From Chrysoperla carnea (taxonomy: Eukaryota; Arthropoda; Insecta; Neuroptera; Chrysopidae), in the NCBI RefSeq assembly GCF_905475395.1, contig NC_058337.1:86546368-86610367 (forward strand): a DNA stretch of 64,000 nt, in the 5' to 3' direction. A program made the position numbers and the translations under genes. The notes below the pieces were generated by a model, which saw only the letters and a list, made by a program, of their open reading frames with translations, was not told the DNA's origin and did no database searches. Within the stretch, counting starts at the first letter, position 1. Every line of letters starts with the position of its first letter. Positions 12,634 to 23,209 of this stretch are shown here, in pieces.

Positions 12634-15123
12634 GATGAGTACCACAAATGGGTCCTTAATACCTAGACCAATGAGTCCTATGTGCCCTCCTTAAGAACAG
12701 TGTGTTACGCGAAGTTGTACCTCCTGGTAAGAGATCCTATTTTAATCAGAAAAAGAGAAAGGATTATGTCGAAGCCAGACGCCGCCCAGAAAACACACAG
12801 ATTCTCCGCCGGGATTATTCCTAGAATTGGCGGGTTCACCGGTTTTGGACCAAACATATATTTATTAAAAAATTTTGTTGTGTATCATCTATAAATTTGT
12901 ATAGATGCAAAAATGGAAAAACATTGATAAAAATGTCACAGAATAAATAGTAAATCATTTCAAAAACCAAATTAGTATCTAATTCCGATTAAACGGGAAT
13001 TATAAAATATTTGAAACTATCACCAAAAAGTGCACATGCTCCTTAACAACAACAAAAAAGTACCTATTTTTAATAAAATATTTCAACCGTTAAGAAAAAA
13101 ATAGCATTCAAAAACCGGCACAAAATAAAAAATGATATTGTTCCAATTTCTTAGTCTTATTTGTCAAAATAATTAAAATAACAATATTTTTAGGTTTTTT
13201 CAACTTCATTTCGCCTGTCAACTCATAGACGCTTACATACTCAAGAAAAACCTTATATTTGTCAAGATTGTGGTAAAAGTTGGATTGATAAATCTAGTTT
13301 AACAAAGCATATTGATGCTCATCATAGTGGTTTGTATTTAACACTTTTTAGCTCTAATATTTTAATTATTCAACCTTTGCTATTGAAATTAAAATAAAAA
13401 AAAATCGCGAACGTTTAACGTCACGAATTTAAAAGGAAATAGTTATACCACTGGGGTTTTCAAACTATTAAAACAAAATAACCTTCAACTTTTTACCCTT
13501 TTATATGGAGCTTTATAATGTAAAAAATGAGCCTAGTGTGGGTCAGTCTCATACACTCATTCATTTTGGGGAACGACCTTATAAATGTATTTATTGTGAA
13601 AATTCATTTAGTACACGAGGTTATTTGACGATACATGAACGATTTCATTCTGAAGACAGACCGTATAAATGTAGCACTTGTAAGAAAGGATTTACAAATA
13701 GTAAAGATTTAAAAGTACACGAGAGATCTTAGGAATCAAATTATTTACATGTAACATTTGTAATAATAGTTTTACCACGACACCATCTTCGTGTACAAAC
13801 AAAAAAACATGATGCGGCATAAATCCGTGAAATGACACGACAATTAATTTATGTTTTTTCCTAAATTATTATCTTACATTATAGACTATTAATAACTTCA
13901 AAACATGGTTGATAAAAATAATAGTTGCAGTGCTTGCAGTACTTACAGTGGTCACATAATCAACAAGCGACAAGTGATTGGTAAATTGTGGTGGAAGTAG
14001 GTGATTATTGTTTAATAAATAGGATTGACTTCTATTCACTTGCATTGTCACTTGAATTAATACTCAGTAATAACTCACCTGCTTACACCCAAGGCATTAG
14101 TGTAGCAGCAGTTACTAAAGTTGTGTAAACTAGGTATTAACTAATAGGCTTTAGTCCGCTAAGAATAAATCGGTTGGATAAAAGTTTCTAATGATTAATC
14201 ATAATATGTAGATAACAAAAAACAAAATTAATTTTTATAAAATATAAGGATTATTAATATTTCTTTTAAATAAATGCTTTAAAATTATACACCCGGTCAC
14301 GTGAAAGTAAAAACCAATCAGATGTACTTTGAAGGTACTATGTCACGCCATATAAAAGACTATGTAAGCTTACAAATACAAAAACATCTAAACTTGCAAA
14401 TACTTGCAAACTTGCATACACATAAATGATTGTATATCACGGTTTGATGTCATTTAAGACGCCATGAAAACGCCAAGTCAAATACGAAAAATATTTTAAT
14501 TTATATTTTATTTAAAGTGAAAAGCTAAATTTATTGTAGGTTTGACCTTAGCTTTATTTTCACCATACTGCCGACATTTACTCATGTTAATTAAGAACAC
14601 TTTATAAAACCTTTTTCTTATAAACAATAGTACTATTTTGTGTGACTTTACTGTATAAAATTATCTATTGTTTTCAGGTAAACCACAGAGGAAACGTGAA
14701 AAAAATCAATTATGTTCATATTGTGGGAGAGCCTTTGATCGGCTATCCCATTTAGAGAAACACATCCTAACACATACCGGATCAAAACCAATTAGTTGTG
14801 ATCAGTGTGATTATCGTTGTAGTTATGAATCATTATTAAAGTCACATAAGCGTTCACACACTGGTGAACGACCTTACAAATGTACTTATTGTGGAAAATC
14901 GTACCCAACCAATAGCTGGTTAATTATACATGAACGATTTCATTCTGGAGATAGGCCATATAAATGTGGCACTTGTAAGAAAGGATTTACAAATAGTAAA
15001 GATTTAAAAGTACACGAGAGAACTCATACAGGAATCAAATTATTTACATGTAACGTTTGTGATAATAGTTTTACAACAAAACACTATCTTCGGGTTCATA
15101 CAAAAAAGCATCTAACGTCATAA
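7023..15123 (+). CDS. ZAD + C2H2 zinc-finger transcription factor (isoform with first terminal exon)
   Basis: Seven coding exons, assembled from splice sites: 7023-7169, 9229-9360, 9439-9608, 10657-11047, 12364-12501, 13194-13329, 14678-15123. They join in phase to 519 aa. The start ATG is followed at once by a second ATG. Exons 1-2 encode a ZAD zinc-binding domain (CRVC ... CESC, residues about 11-75), which in this family dimerises and sits at the N-terminus of arthropod C2H2 factors. Exon 3 is acidic. Exon 4 has a basic RKRKKK stretch and atypical fingers (CYVC, CKDC), exons 5-6 carry more fingers (CLKC, CEFC, CQDC), and exon 7 carries five fingers (CSYC, CDQC, CTYC, CGTC, CNVC). It is likely a nuclear DNA-binding regulator; the target is unknown. 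A second usable terminal exon lies at 17716. Introns hold a SINE, a MITE, repeat A and a trinucleotide repeat. Confidence 0.85.
7380..7700. repeat. Possible dispersed-repeat remnant in ZAD intron 1
   Basis: A stretch noticeably richer in G+C than its surroundings. It contains a phrase (aatcgaaatcgttagagccg) of a type common in insect interspersed repeats. No terminal repeats are seen. It is a remnant at best. Confidence 0.3.
8076..8209. repeat. Hairpin foldback in ZAD intron 1
   Basis: Arms 8076-8133 and 8151-8209 (about 58 bp each) are nearly perfect reverse complements around a ~17-bp loop. The core is cgaagcgaattacataaatg. Confidence 0.8.
8701..8947 (+). repeat. Repeat A, copy 5 (3' half)
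   Basis: Matches the last ~250 bp of repeat A, from ctatgttgctcatttacgaa to atgatataaaaa. The 5' half is missing. It lies in intron 1 of the ZAD gene. Confidence 0.8.
10274..10570 (+). mobile_element. tRNA-derived SINE (tRNA-Ile-like head) with CCTAA tail
   Basis: The head gccctattagctcagttgg carries an RNA polymerase III A box, and agcttcgattcc is a slightly degenerate B box. The order and wording resemble tRNA-Ile, but the anticodon arm is disrupted, so it is not a tRNA gene. A ~200-bp unrelated body follows, ending in four CCTAA units. It lies in intron 3 of the ZAD gene. A fragment of the same family sits at 18212. Confidence 0.8.
11207..11781 (+). mobile_element. MITE family B, copy 2 (575 bp)
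   Basis: Terminal inverted repeats aatagggaatattcatg and catgaatattccctatt, in intron 4 of the ZAD gene. The interior matches the copies at 5557, 33996 and 36048. Both flanks read GAT, a possible 3-bp target duplication. No coding capacity. Confidence 0.85.
12566..12633. repeat. (ATA)n microsatellite
   Basis: About 22 nearly uninterrupted ATA/TAA units in intron 5 of the ZAD gene. The tyrosine run seen on the other strand is an artefact of this repeat. Confidence 0.95.
13541..13822 (+). pseudogene. Decayed third copy of the ZAD-gene terminal exon
   Basis: Encodes parts of three fingers (GERPYKCIYCENSF..., CSTCKKGF..., CNICNNSF...) homologous to the last fingers of exons 14678-15123 and 17716-18158. 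It lacks the first two fingers and the splice acceptor. A small deletion after KVHER creates a frameshift with an immediate stop, and a later frameshift breaks the last finger. It lies in the intron between exons 6 and 7. Its third finger is closest to the 17716 exon, its fourth closest to the 14678 exon. Confidence 0.85.
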
Positions 15124-15435
15124 ATTCTCTAAATAACACGGTAATCTATGTTTTTTACGTAAATAATGATAGCATAACAGTCAGCTCAAAAATAATGCTT
15201 CATGTATCAAGCATAAACAAATTACAGAAATATAAGCGGGAAAAAAAACCTATAGTTTTTCAAAAAAGACTACCAACAACACATGCAATTTAGAAGCCCC
15301 TTACTCTTGTCCATAATGCACTAAATTACAGGAGTTATTTCTTTATTTTATGGGTTCAGTATTACGTACTGAATGTAAATAAACAAAATCCTCACAAAAA
15401 AAGAGGTAGAAAGTGCGTCCATTTTAAGGGGAACC

Positions 15436-15640
15436 TGACTACGCTGTAAAAATTTCAGCTCGATATCTTTTTTCGTTTTTGAGTTATCGTGTCCACAGAC
15501 GGACGGACAACCGGAAATGGACTAATTAGGTGATTTTATGAACACCTATGACAAAATTTTTTTCCTGGCATCATTATTTTTAAGCGTTACAAACTTGGGA
15601 TTAAACTTAATATACTATGTATATTTCATACATGGTATAA
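15436..15640 (+). repeat. Repeat A, copy 6 (3' third)
   Basis: Matches the end of repeat A, from tacgctgtaaaaatttcagc through acggacggac to catggtataa. It abuts the next element. Confidence 0.8.
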
Positions 15641-16073
15641 TACCTTTATTATAGATAATTAATTTCCTATCTTTTTTTGTAAACAAATTTTTTTTTGTTT
15701 CACTAATCTTTTATGACATACGACAATGACGATTTACTTATTGACTATTTGATCGATATCTTTTATAATATTTATTTAAACAATAAAATGCTAATAACGT
15801 AACTTTTAAATCTACAAATTTCCTAAAACTTTTACTTTAACATTTTTTTTTCGTACTCGTACGTAACCACCAGGTGCAAGATTAATAAAAAAAGAGGTAC
15901 CTATGCATAGAGGTATGTAATCATGAAAATTCAATAAATATATAATAAAAGGATTAATGATAATTTGCCTTGTTACCTGTAAAAACAGCTGCTAGCCGTT
16001 GAAATTTTTATACGATTAAAAAAATTTGACAAAAAAGATAGGAAATTGAATTATCTACAGTAAAGGTCATTAC
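15638..16073. mobile_element. TIR element, ~436 bp
   Basis: Ends of about 40 bp are inverted copies: left 15638-15680 includes aattaatttcctatcttttt and right 16028-16072 includes aaaagataggaaattgaatt. No coding capacity. A solo copy of the right end occurs at 16421-16456, suggesting a second, broken copy. Confidence 0.65.
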
Positions 16074-16456
16074 CATTTTTGCCCTGATGTGTACACTTAC
16101 GGAGATAGTGGCCGAAACGATTTTTCTCAAAACGGCAGCACTTCCACCCTCCAAATTTGTAAGGATTTTTTGCACTTACATTCAGTACGTGAGACTAAAA
16201 ACCTTTTTTTAGACTTTTAATAGAAACCTATTAAAAAAAACTCGTGTAATTTAATGCGAGAAAAAATTTTCAATTATCTTTAGTTGAAAAGCAACATTGA
16301 ACGCGTCAACAACAACATTTTATTGTTTAAACAATTACTAGAAGAGATGACGGTCAAAAAGTCAATAATTAAACCGTAGTAGTCGTAAACGGTAAGTGAT
16401 ACAAAAAACATAATTGAACAAAAATGATAGGAAATTTAATTATCTACAATAAAGGG

Positions 16457-17715
16457 AGATATCATTTTTGATCTATTGCTATAAATTTAAAAAAATGTAT
16501 ATTTATGTTGATCAATTGTTCTAAATTATAAACGAAGTATTCCAACGTGTAGTTTCAAGGATATTTTGTTAAAATAATAATTAAAATTTCGTATATTCGC
16601 ATATTTCGTATATTCGTTTATTTTAGACCTTATTTCGACTTACAAAGTACTTTCTCAATAACCATTTTCTAAAAATATCGTACAAATTTTAGGCGAATTG
16701 ATTTTGACTTCTATGAAACTTTCAACCTATTATATGGTCTGTGATCGATAACTATTTTGAACAAGATTTTAAAAAAAACGTAATCCTAGGTAATCTAATC
16801 GTAAAATTGTGATCGATTCATGTATAGTCGGTAGATTGTACCCGATATCTATGTTATTCTCAAAAGGACAGTAGTGGCCGTATAACCATAAATTAATAAA
16901 CCAAACCAGTTAGGTATAACTCTGGCTTACTGTACTGCCTTCAAAAAATAGCCTCGTGTACCCGGGGGATTATCTCGATAAATAGACATAAAATTAAAAA
17001 AAAAAACGAACAAACTTTTTTCACTTCTGGTCTAGAGAAGAGGGGAGGAATTTTAGGCTTATTAATCTGTATACAGCACGGAGAGTAATTTAAATTGTTC
17101 CTTTTTAACTACGCAATATTAAGTACGCTTTCACTCTTTATAACATGATTAACAACTATTCAGTTTTGAAATCTAAAACTGATGTGGACAACATGAGTTA
17201 TTTTATCTTGAGAATCCTTCGAAATATCTTAAAAGCGCACATCAGAATTTTTTTATTGGATAATTAGATATCCCACCAAAAAGTGTTCTTAAAGTTCTTT
17301 TTAATAATTAAAAACAACTTTACGTTGAGAAACTGTTCGTTTCAAAATTTAAGTAACCAAATGTCTAATTTGGTTGGACTATTTACGATTATCTGGCGTA
17401 AGCTATCGATATGAACTCATCAATTTACACCACAGTTGAAACGAAGTGTTAATGAAATAACTCTTTGAATCCTTGAAATGAAAATGGATCGTGTTATTAT
17501 TTAAAGAAAGTAATCAAAGTTTTCAAATGTTTTCTTGCTACTATCTATACTATCTACACTACACTATCTTCGTCTAATTTTGTTTAGCAAGGAACTTTTC
17601 CACTTACCTATTCTCTTCATTTTAATATTAAATTAACACTAAATTTTGTTTGTTAAACTAATATTTCCTCTCATAAAATTCGTAAAGCCCGTATAACTTA
17701 TTTTATTTTTTTCAG
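16457..17715. other. Gene-free spacer before second terminal exon
   Basis: AT-rich sequence with no recognised exon or repeat. It ends in a polypyrimidine tract and the acceptor (tttttttcag) of the exon at 17716. Confidence 0.5.
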
Positions 17716-18158
17716 ATAAACCGAAGAAAAAACGTGAAAAAAATCATTTATGTTCATATTGTGGGCAAGCATACAATAGACTTGATTTATTAACAAAACA
17801 TATTCGAAGGCATACAGGATCAAAACCATTTAGTTGTGACCATTGTGACTACCGAAGTCGTGATCAACAATCGTTACGTTCACATATTCGTACACATACC
17901 GGTGATCGACCATACAAATGTAGTTATTGTGAAAAATCATTTAGTACACGAGGTTATTTAACTATACATGAACGATTTCATTCTGGGCACAGGCCTTATA
18001 TATGTAGTTCTTGTAAAAAAGGATTTACAAATAGTAAAGATTTAAAAGTTCATGAGAGAACTCATACAGGAATCAAATTATTTACATGTGATATTTGTAA
18101 TAATAGTTTTACAACACTACACTATCTTCGTGTACATACAAAAAAACACGACACATAA
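17716..18158 (+). CDS. Alternative terminal exon of the ZAD zinc-finger gene
   Basis: Starts at a good acceptor (ttcag) and needs one base from the previous exon, exactly what the phase-1 donor after 13329 supplies. Spliced to the six common exons it gives 518 aa. It encodes five C2H2 fingers (CSYC, CDHC, CSYC, CSSC, CDIC) preceded by KPKKKREKN, matching KPQRKREKN of the other terminal exon. The open frame is intact to its TAA. The fingers differ mainly in the second half of finger 1, in finger 2 and in finger 3, so isoforms could bind different DNA. Otherwise it could be the surviving tail of a duplicated gene whose 5' part was lost. Transcript data would decide. Confidence 0.75.
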
Positions 18159-18211
18159 AACCGTTAGATAGTGCAGCGATCCATTTATGTTTTTACACGG
18201 TATACATAGCG

Positions 18212-18295
18212 TAATGGGTTTAATTCCCGCAGCTACAACAAAAATTAATTTGAATAGTTACGATGGATTGGTATAGTGCATGGTAAATGCATCAA
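18212..18295 (+). mobile_element. SINE fragment in the 3' flank
   Basis: Matches the SINE at 10274 from its B box (ttaattcccgc) through tatagtgcatggtaaatgca. It lies about 50 bp after the stop codon of the alternative terminal exon, so it may be part of that 3' UTR. Confidence 0.7.
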
Positions 18296-19084
18296 GGACG
18301 TTTATGCATAATCGTCGAAAATTCGGTATCACAAAAGCCTTATGGTCTAAGTGTATTCTTCGTAGATTGCCAATATTATCAAAACAACTCCTAAATTGTG
18401 GCTTAATTATCAAAAATGCATCTAAATCAAAAGTTGCTCACAGATGTTTATATTTTCTGATATTTTAGTTTTTTTCATCAAAGTTCAAAGTTCTTTTCTT
18501 CGTCGCTTGTGTGCGACGACTAACACTGTGTCGCTAAAATTTGGATCATTGTTCTCGATTTACTTGTAATTTAATGGCTGTGTTGTTCATAACTTTCTTT
18601 CATTTTCTATTATAATATTAGTCTCTAAATTTATAACGTGCAATAAATATTTAAGTTTTAACATTTATAAATAATAAATTCAACGACAATTAAGATTTAT
18701 ATTTAGAGTGTTGGATTAACGCTTTATTGATATGTATAAAATTTAATGTATTTATTTTAATTTTTTCCTGGAAAATGATAAATGCATATACTCCATAAAA
18801 CAGAATATTTTTTAATAAATCTCGCTTTAGACGTAAAACTAACAAGTCCAAATCTACGCTTATTTATACAATAATACAAACTATGGATTAGTTTGCAGAC
18901 TAGGATTCTAAATCAACGCTACTAATAACTAGAGATAACACCATCTCATCAGCGCTACATTATGTGCAGGATGTTTCCTAAATAAAAGCAAAAAAAAAGT
19001 TTTAAGCATATTTTTAGTCAATTTTATGTATTTTTCTTTATATTATCTGTGACCACTCTATATATTTTTGTGAAATTGGGTATA

Positions 19085-19227
19085 TATGTTGCGACCAACT
19101 ATCTTAATTAGTACACGGCGTTAACAACAAGCCTGAATGATATTCAGTCGCTAGTTGAATGGCGCCGTTGAATAAAGATTTTAGGCTCTTAATTAAACGA
19201 TTAATTAAGATAGTTGGTAGCGACATA
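19085..19227. mobile_element. MITE, 143 bp, ~24-bp TIR
   Basis: Inverted ends tgttgcgaccaactatctta and taagatagttggtagcgaca, with TATATA on both sides, consistent with a TA or TATA target duplication. No coding capacity. Confidence 0.75.
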
Positions 19228-20863
19228 TATACATTTTACATCTGAAGATACTTTTCGAAACCCCTTTTTTTATTTTTACCGTGAAGTTAGCGGAAATATG
19301 TCCAAACTGTATCATGGAAACGATGTGTTTACGGATATTGATATAATTGTTTTTTCATATAGTTGGCTCGAGAATATGCTCTTTAACTTTATGTTCTTAA
19401 CTTAGGAAACATCCTGTAAACATATTTGAATTTAATAATTATCTGATTTTAGTTGTTTTCCATGTTGTTTCGAATTTGTTTTGTTTTATTAATACTAGTT
19501 ACGTTTAAGCCTATATAGGCAATATATGATATATTGTTGATAAATTTTTTGGAAGCTCGAGCTATTTATAACTTTTGGATATACGGAAATTTCCTTTTAT
19601 ATTGTATAAAATATTATATATATAATTGTTAAAATTTATTATTCAAAAATTGTTAAAATGTTTTTTTTTTTTTTTTTTTATAAACAAAAAAATTAGTAGG
19701 TATGATATAAAAAAATTTGTTGAATTAATAATGACGAATGAATACATTTTAAAGATACTATATCTCAATATTCTTATATTTTTTTAGCCAGATTGTAAAA
19801 TTTCAGCCAGATTATAATGACGCTTTCAGTAAAGGCAAACCAGTATTAACTCTAGCCAACTTAGTCAAGTTGAGTTAATACAGGTTGTGATGGTACTTAT
19901 AGTAGCTCGTGGGTAATCGAATAATGTGACTATGTGTTCCTCTTCTATTTTATGTGTTTGAGTTCCAAGTTCTCCTTGATTAAGATGGGCCACTTTTTGG
20001 TCTCTCCATTAATTGGTGATATTTGTTTATAAAGTTGTAATTTTTCTGATAAGCAGGAATATATAATAAAAAAAAACATTCATAAATTTGAAGATTTACC
20101 AGCTTCTTAGTACTTCAAGTATACCTTCCCTTCACGAAAAGACGCACAGAATATACGAATATATTACAAAAAATAGTGATGTTAAGAAAAATTAAAAATT
20201 AAATTTTTATAATATAGCTAGCAATTATCTGGCCGTTTCGCTACGCAATTTCAACTTTAAAAACAAAGGCTATCGCTTTACTTCCCTTGCCGTCAATTTC
20301 CTCCCCCCCCTTTCCTCTAAAAGTGCATAGTTTTTAATTTTTTAGTGTGGAATCTTAATTTTTCAAGCTTCTAGTCCCATGAGTTGGGCTGTGCATTCAT
20401 ACTTCAGTCAGTTATTCTTTTATATAAACTGCTGTTATCTAAATAATCTGTCTTTTTAGATTTTTGTTTTAGATATATTTTTTGAGATTAAACTTGTTTT
20501 TACTCGAAAACAATTAATTTTTCCAAAACAAAGGCAAGAAGCCTTATTTTCAAATGGTCCCAGTAGAGCTTTTAAAGTCAAAATGTCTAATTTTTTTGAT
20601 TGATAAGTTATAGTTTTAAGATTGTAAGGCCCCAAGTGCAGTTTTAAGGTAACACCAGGTACTACACCATTATGTTGTAGTACATAATTACGGCATTCCA
20701 CACAATCGCAAATTCCCGTCGTGAAAAACTCCACATTATGAAGAAAATAAATACATTGGTGAAGTGAGCCCTCAGCCAGTATTAAATATTTTGAGATTCA
20801 TTTTTTGATTTTTTTATTGTTGTTAGAATGTATATATATATATACAAAATATGTACACCAATA

Positions 20864-21006
20864 GCAAATTCGATTTATGCAGGGTGCTTGCCACCGGTAA
20901 GGTCGATAATTTCCGAATTAATTTGGTAATTTATTATTTCGTATCGTGATTATTCGAGAACCATTGGCATTTCCAGTGGCAAGCGGCCTGCATAAATTAT
21001 ATTTAC
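20864..21006. mobile_element. MITE, ~143 bp, ~35-bp TIR
   Basis: The left end contains atttatgcagggtgcttgcc. The right end contains its imperfect reverse complement ggcaagcggcctgcataaat. The interior is about 70 bp and noncoding. Confidence 0.7.
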
Positions 21007-23167
21007 TATAAATGTATACATTAAATCTGTTTGTATAGATTGTTTGTTCAAATAAATATATATTTATATTTTCTGAGTCCAGTTCAGTAAATTTACAAAT
21101 TGAATATTTTTGAAATAGTTTATAAGACTCAAAAAAGAGTCACTCTCCTTCAGGTTAAACAATACATTTATAATTTAATAGGATGCGATGGAGACTTGAA
21201 TTATTTCGTAATTTTTTCTTTGGTTGAGTAACTACCAAATACCTATTTGAGAATAAGTTTTGGAACTCATAAATTAAGACCTGCCTAGAATAGTGTACAA
21301 AAAAACTTATTCAATCAATGATACGAATTAAAATCAGATTTGCACTAAATTACCTCAAGTCAACGAAGCAGCCTTGCCCTATACGCCATATATGGGACAA
21401 ATAATATATTCGGTTTCTACCAGATGCTTGCCGATGGAAATATAGAACGTATAACACAGTATAACATCGACAAGCATGTCCATTGAATCAAAAATGCCAA
21501 AAAATTTAACGATCGAATTTTTGGTTTTAAATACCAACTCAGTCTTAATGGTCAGTTCTTTTATGGTAACTTTTAGCATATTTACAAAATAATAAGAAAG
21601 AAATAGGCTAGAATACAAGAGAATAAAGAGGTAAAATTACAGCAGGTAATCTAAAATGGTGAGGGAATCAAGAACTGAAGAAAGAAGAAACCAAAAATCA
21701 TTGACTCATACCTACATATTTTAAGTTATGCAATATGCATCTAGTTAGAATAATTTTACAAATGGTAGCTGTGGGAAATAGTTTATTATTGTAGATAAAT
21801 AAAATTACAATTCGGTATAATAAATAAAATTGCGTGTTAATTATGCAAAAATGATATTTGCTGCATATTTTAATAATTCGGCTGAGAAAATAACACGTGT
21901 GGGCAAATAAAACTACCAATTTAAACTAATATATGACTAGCTTTATTTATTAATAAAATATGATAATATTATAAATTAACGCAACAAATTAATTTTAATT
22001 AAAATATTCTTCTGAATAAAATACGTATAAAATTAAGTTAATTGAGATTTTTCTAAACACAAATTGTATCTATATGAGATCTTTTTAAAAATGGAAAGAC
22101 TAATAATGTAAAACAAATTCACAATTCCTTAAAAATTTACACAAACTTGGGTGCATAATATGGTGAAAAATACATTTCTAGCAGAATGTCACCATGAAAG
22201 GTAGTTAAGATAAAAGTAGAAATGCAATATCATGTTTTTAGTTACTATTAGTTTTGGAACGATTTAATAATTATTTTTTATGCCACCATAATATTGCGGG
22301 TAATATGTTTATCTATTCATCTAATTGTTTTAGGTTTTAGTAAATTAAAATACGCCATTCCATTTCTAACACCTTCATGATAACACCATAACTGAATAAT
22401 ACAGGTTCCCATCAGCATACATTGTCACTGATAAATACACTTCTAGAAATTGGTTCGTAGCTTAATTTTATAAGGGGCATTCGTTCTCTTTCACATGGGG
22501 CGGAAATATTTCGATCGACCCCACAGACTTCAATTTGATGGACAATCATTTTTTTTAGGAAGTTTAAATAATAAATACAACATTCGTTTTGCCCGTGGAC
22601 ATCTTATTTTATTCGGCGCCTATCAAAACCATTTTTGCATCTATAGCCGTCAAAGTGAAACCTGCGAGGGCATATAAAAATTATCCGAACTACTTGAAAG
22701 AGGACGCCCTACTTACAAGAATTTGTATAGATAAAAATATTGTTTAAGTAGGACCAAAAAACTGCACACAAATTTTTAAAGGAGTTTTTATAAATAGGCA
22801 CCAAAACTATAATAATTTTAAAATTTTTTAAAAAGAAACATTTTTAGGATTATGGTTGGATCTAAAAGTAAATTACACGTATTTTATACGTCTAATTTGT
22901 AAAATACTTGTAATAATAGTTTATACTTTCATGATGTGACGCAGTTTTAAAATTAATGATTTTCAATTTTAACCAGATCAATTTTGCTGACGTAATAGGA
23001 TTACTTAGAGCCTATTTGAGAGTCTATATTTTTATTTAAAATATACGTAATTATTTATTAAAGAATTAGTTAATATTAAATAGCACGATTATCAAAAGTA
23101 ATTTACATATTTTACATAAATATTTTGGAAATATTAATAAATATATATGTTGACTTATGTGATAGCA

Positions 23168-23209
23168 CCATGGAGGTATTATAGAATACCCCCTATAATA
23201 CCTCCATGG
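23168..23209. repeat. Perfect 17-bp stem hairpin
   Basis: ccatggaggtattatag at 23168-23184 is exactly mirrored at 23193-23209 around an 8-bp loop. It is isolated in gene-poor DNA. Confidence 0.85.

Noticed and set aside
12442-12645. Protein with a long tyrosine run
   Set aside because: It is only the translation of the (ATA)n microsatellite overlapping ZAD exon 5.
20456-20734. 92-aa minus-strand open frame with several cysteines
   Set aside because: It opens at a non-ATG codon, shows no recognisable family, and has no neighbouring exon.
22495-22677. 60-aa open frame as a gene
   Set aside because: No domain, no splice context, no related sequence; the ATG lies inside a chance frame in gene-poor DNA.
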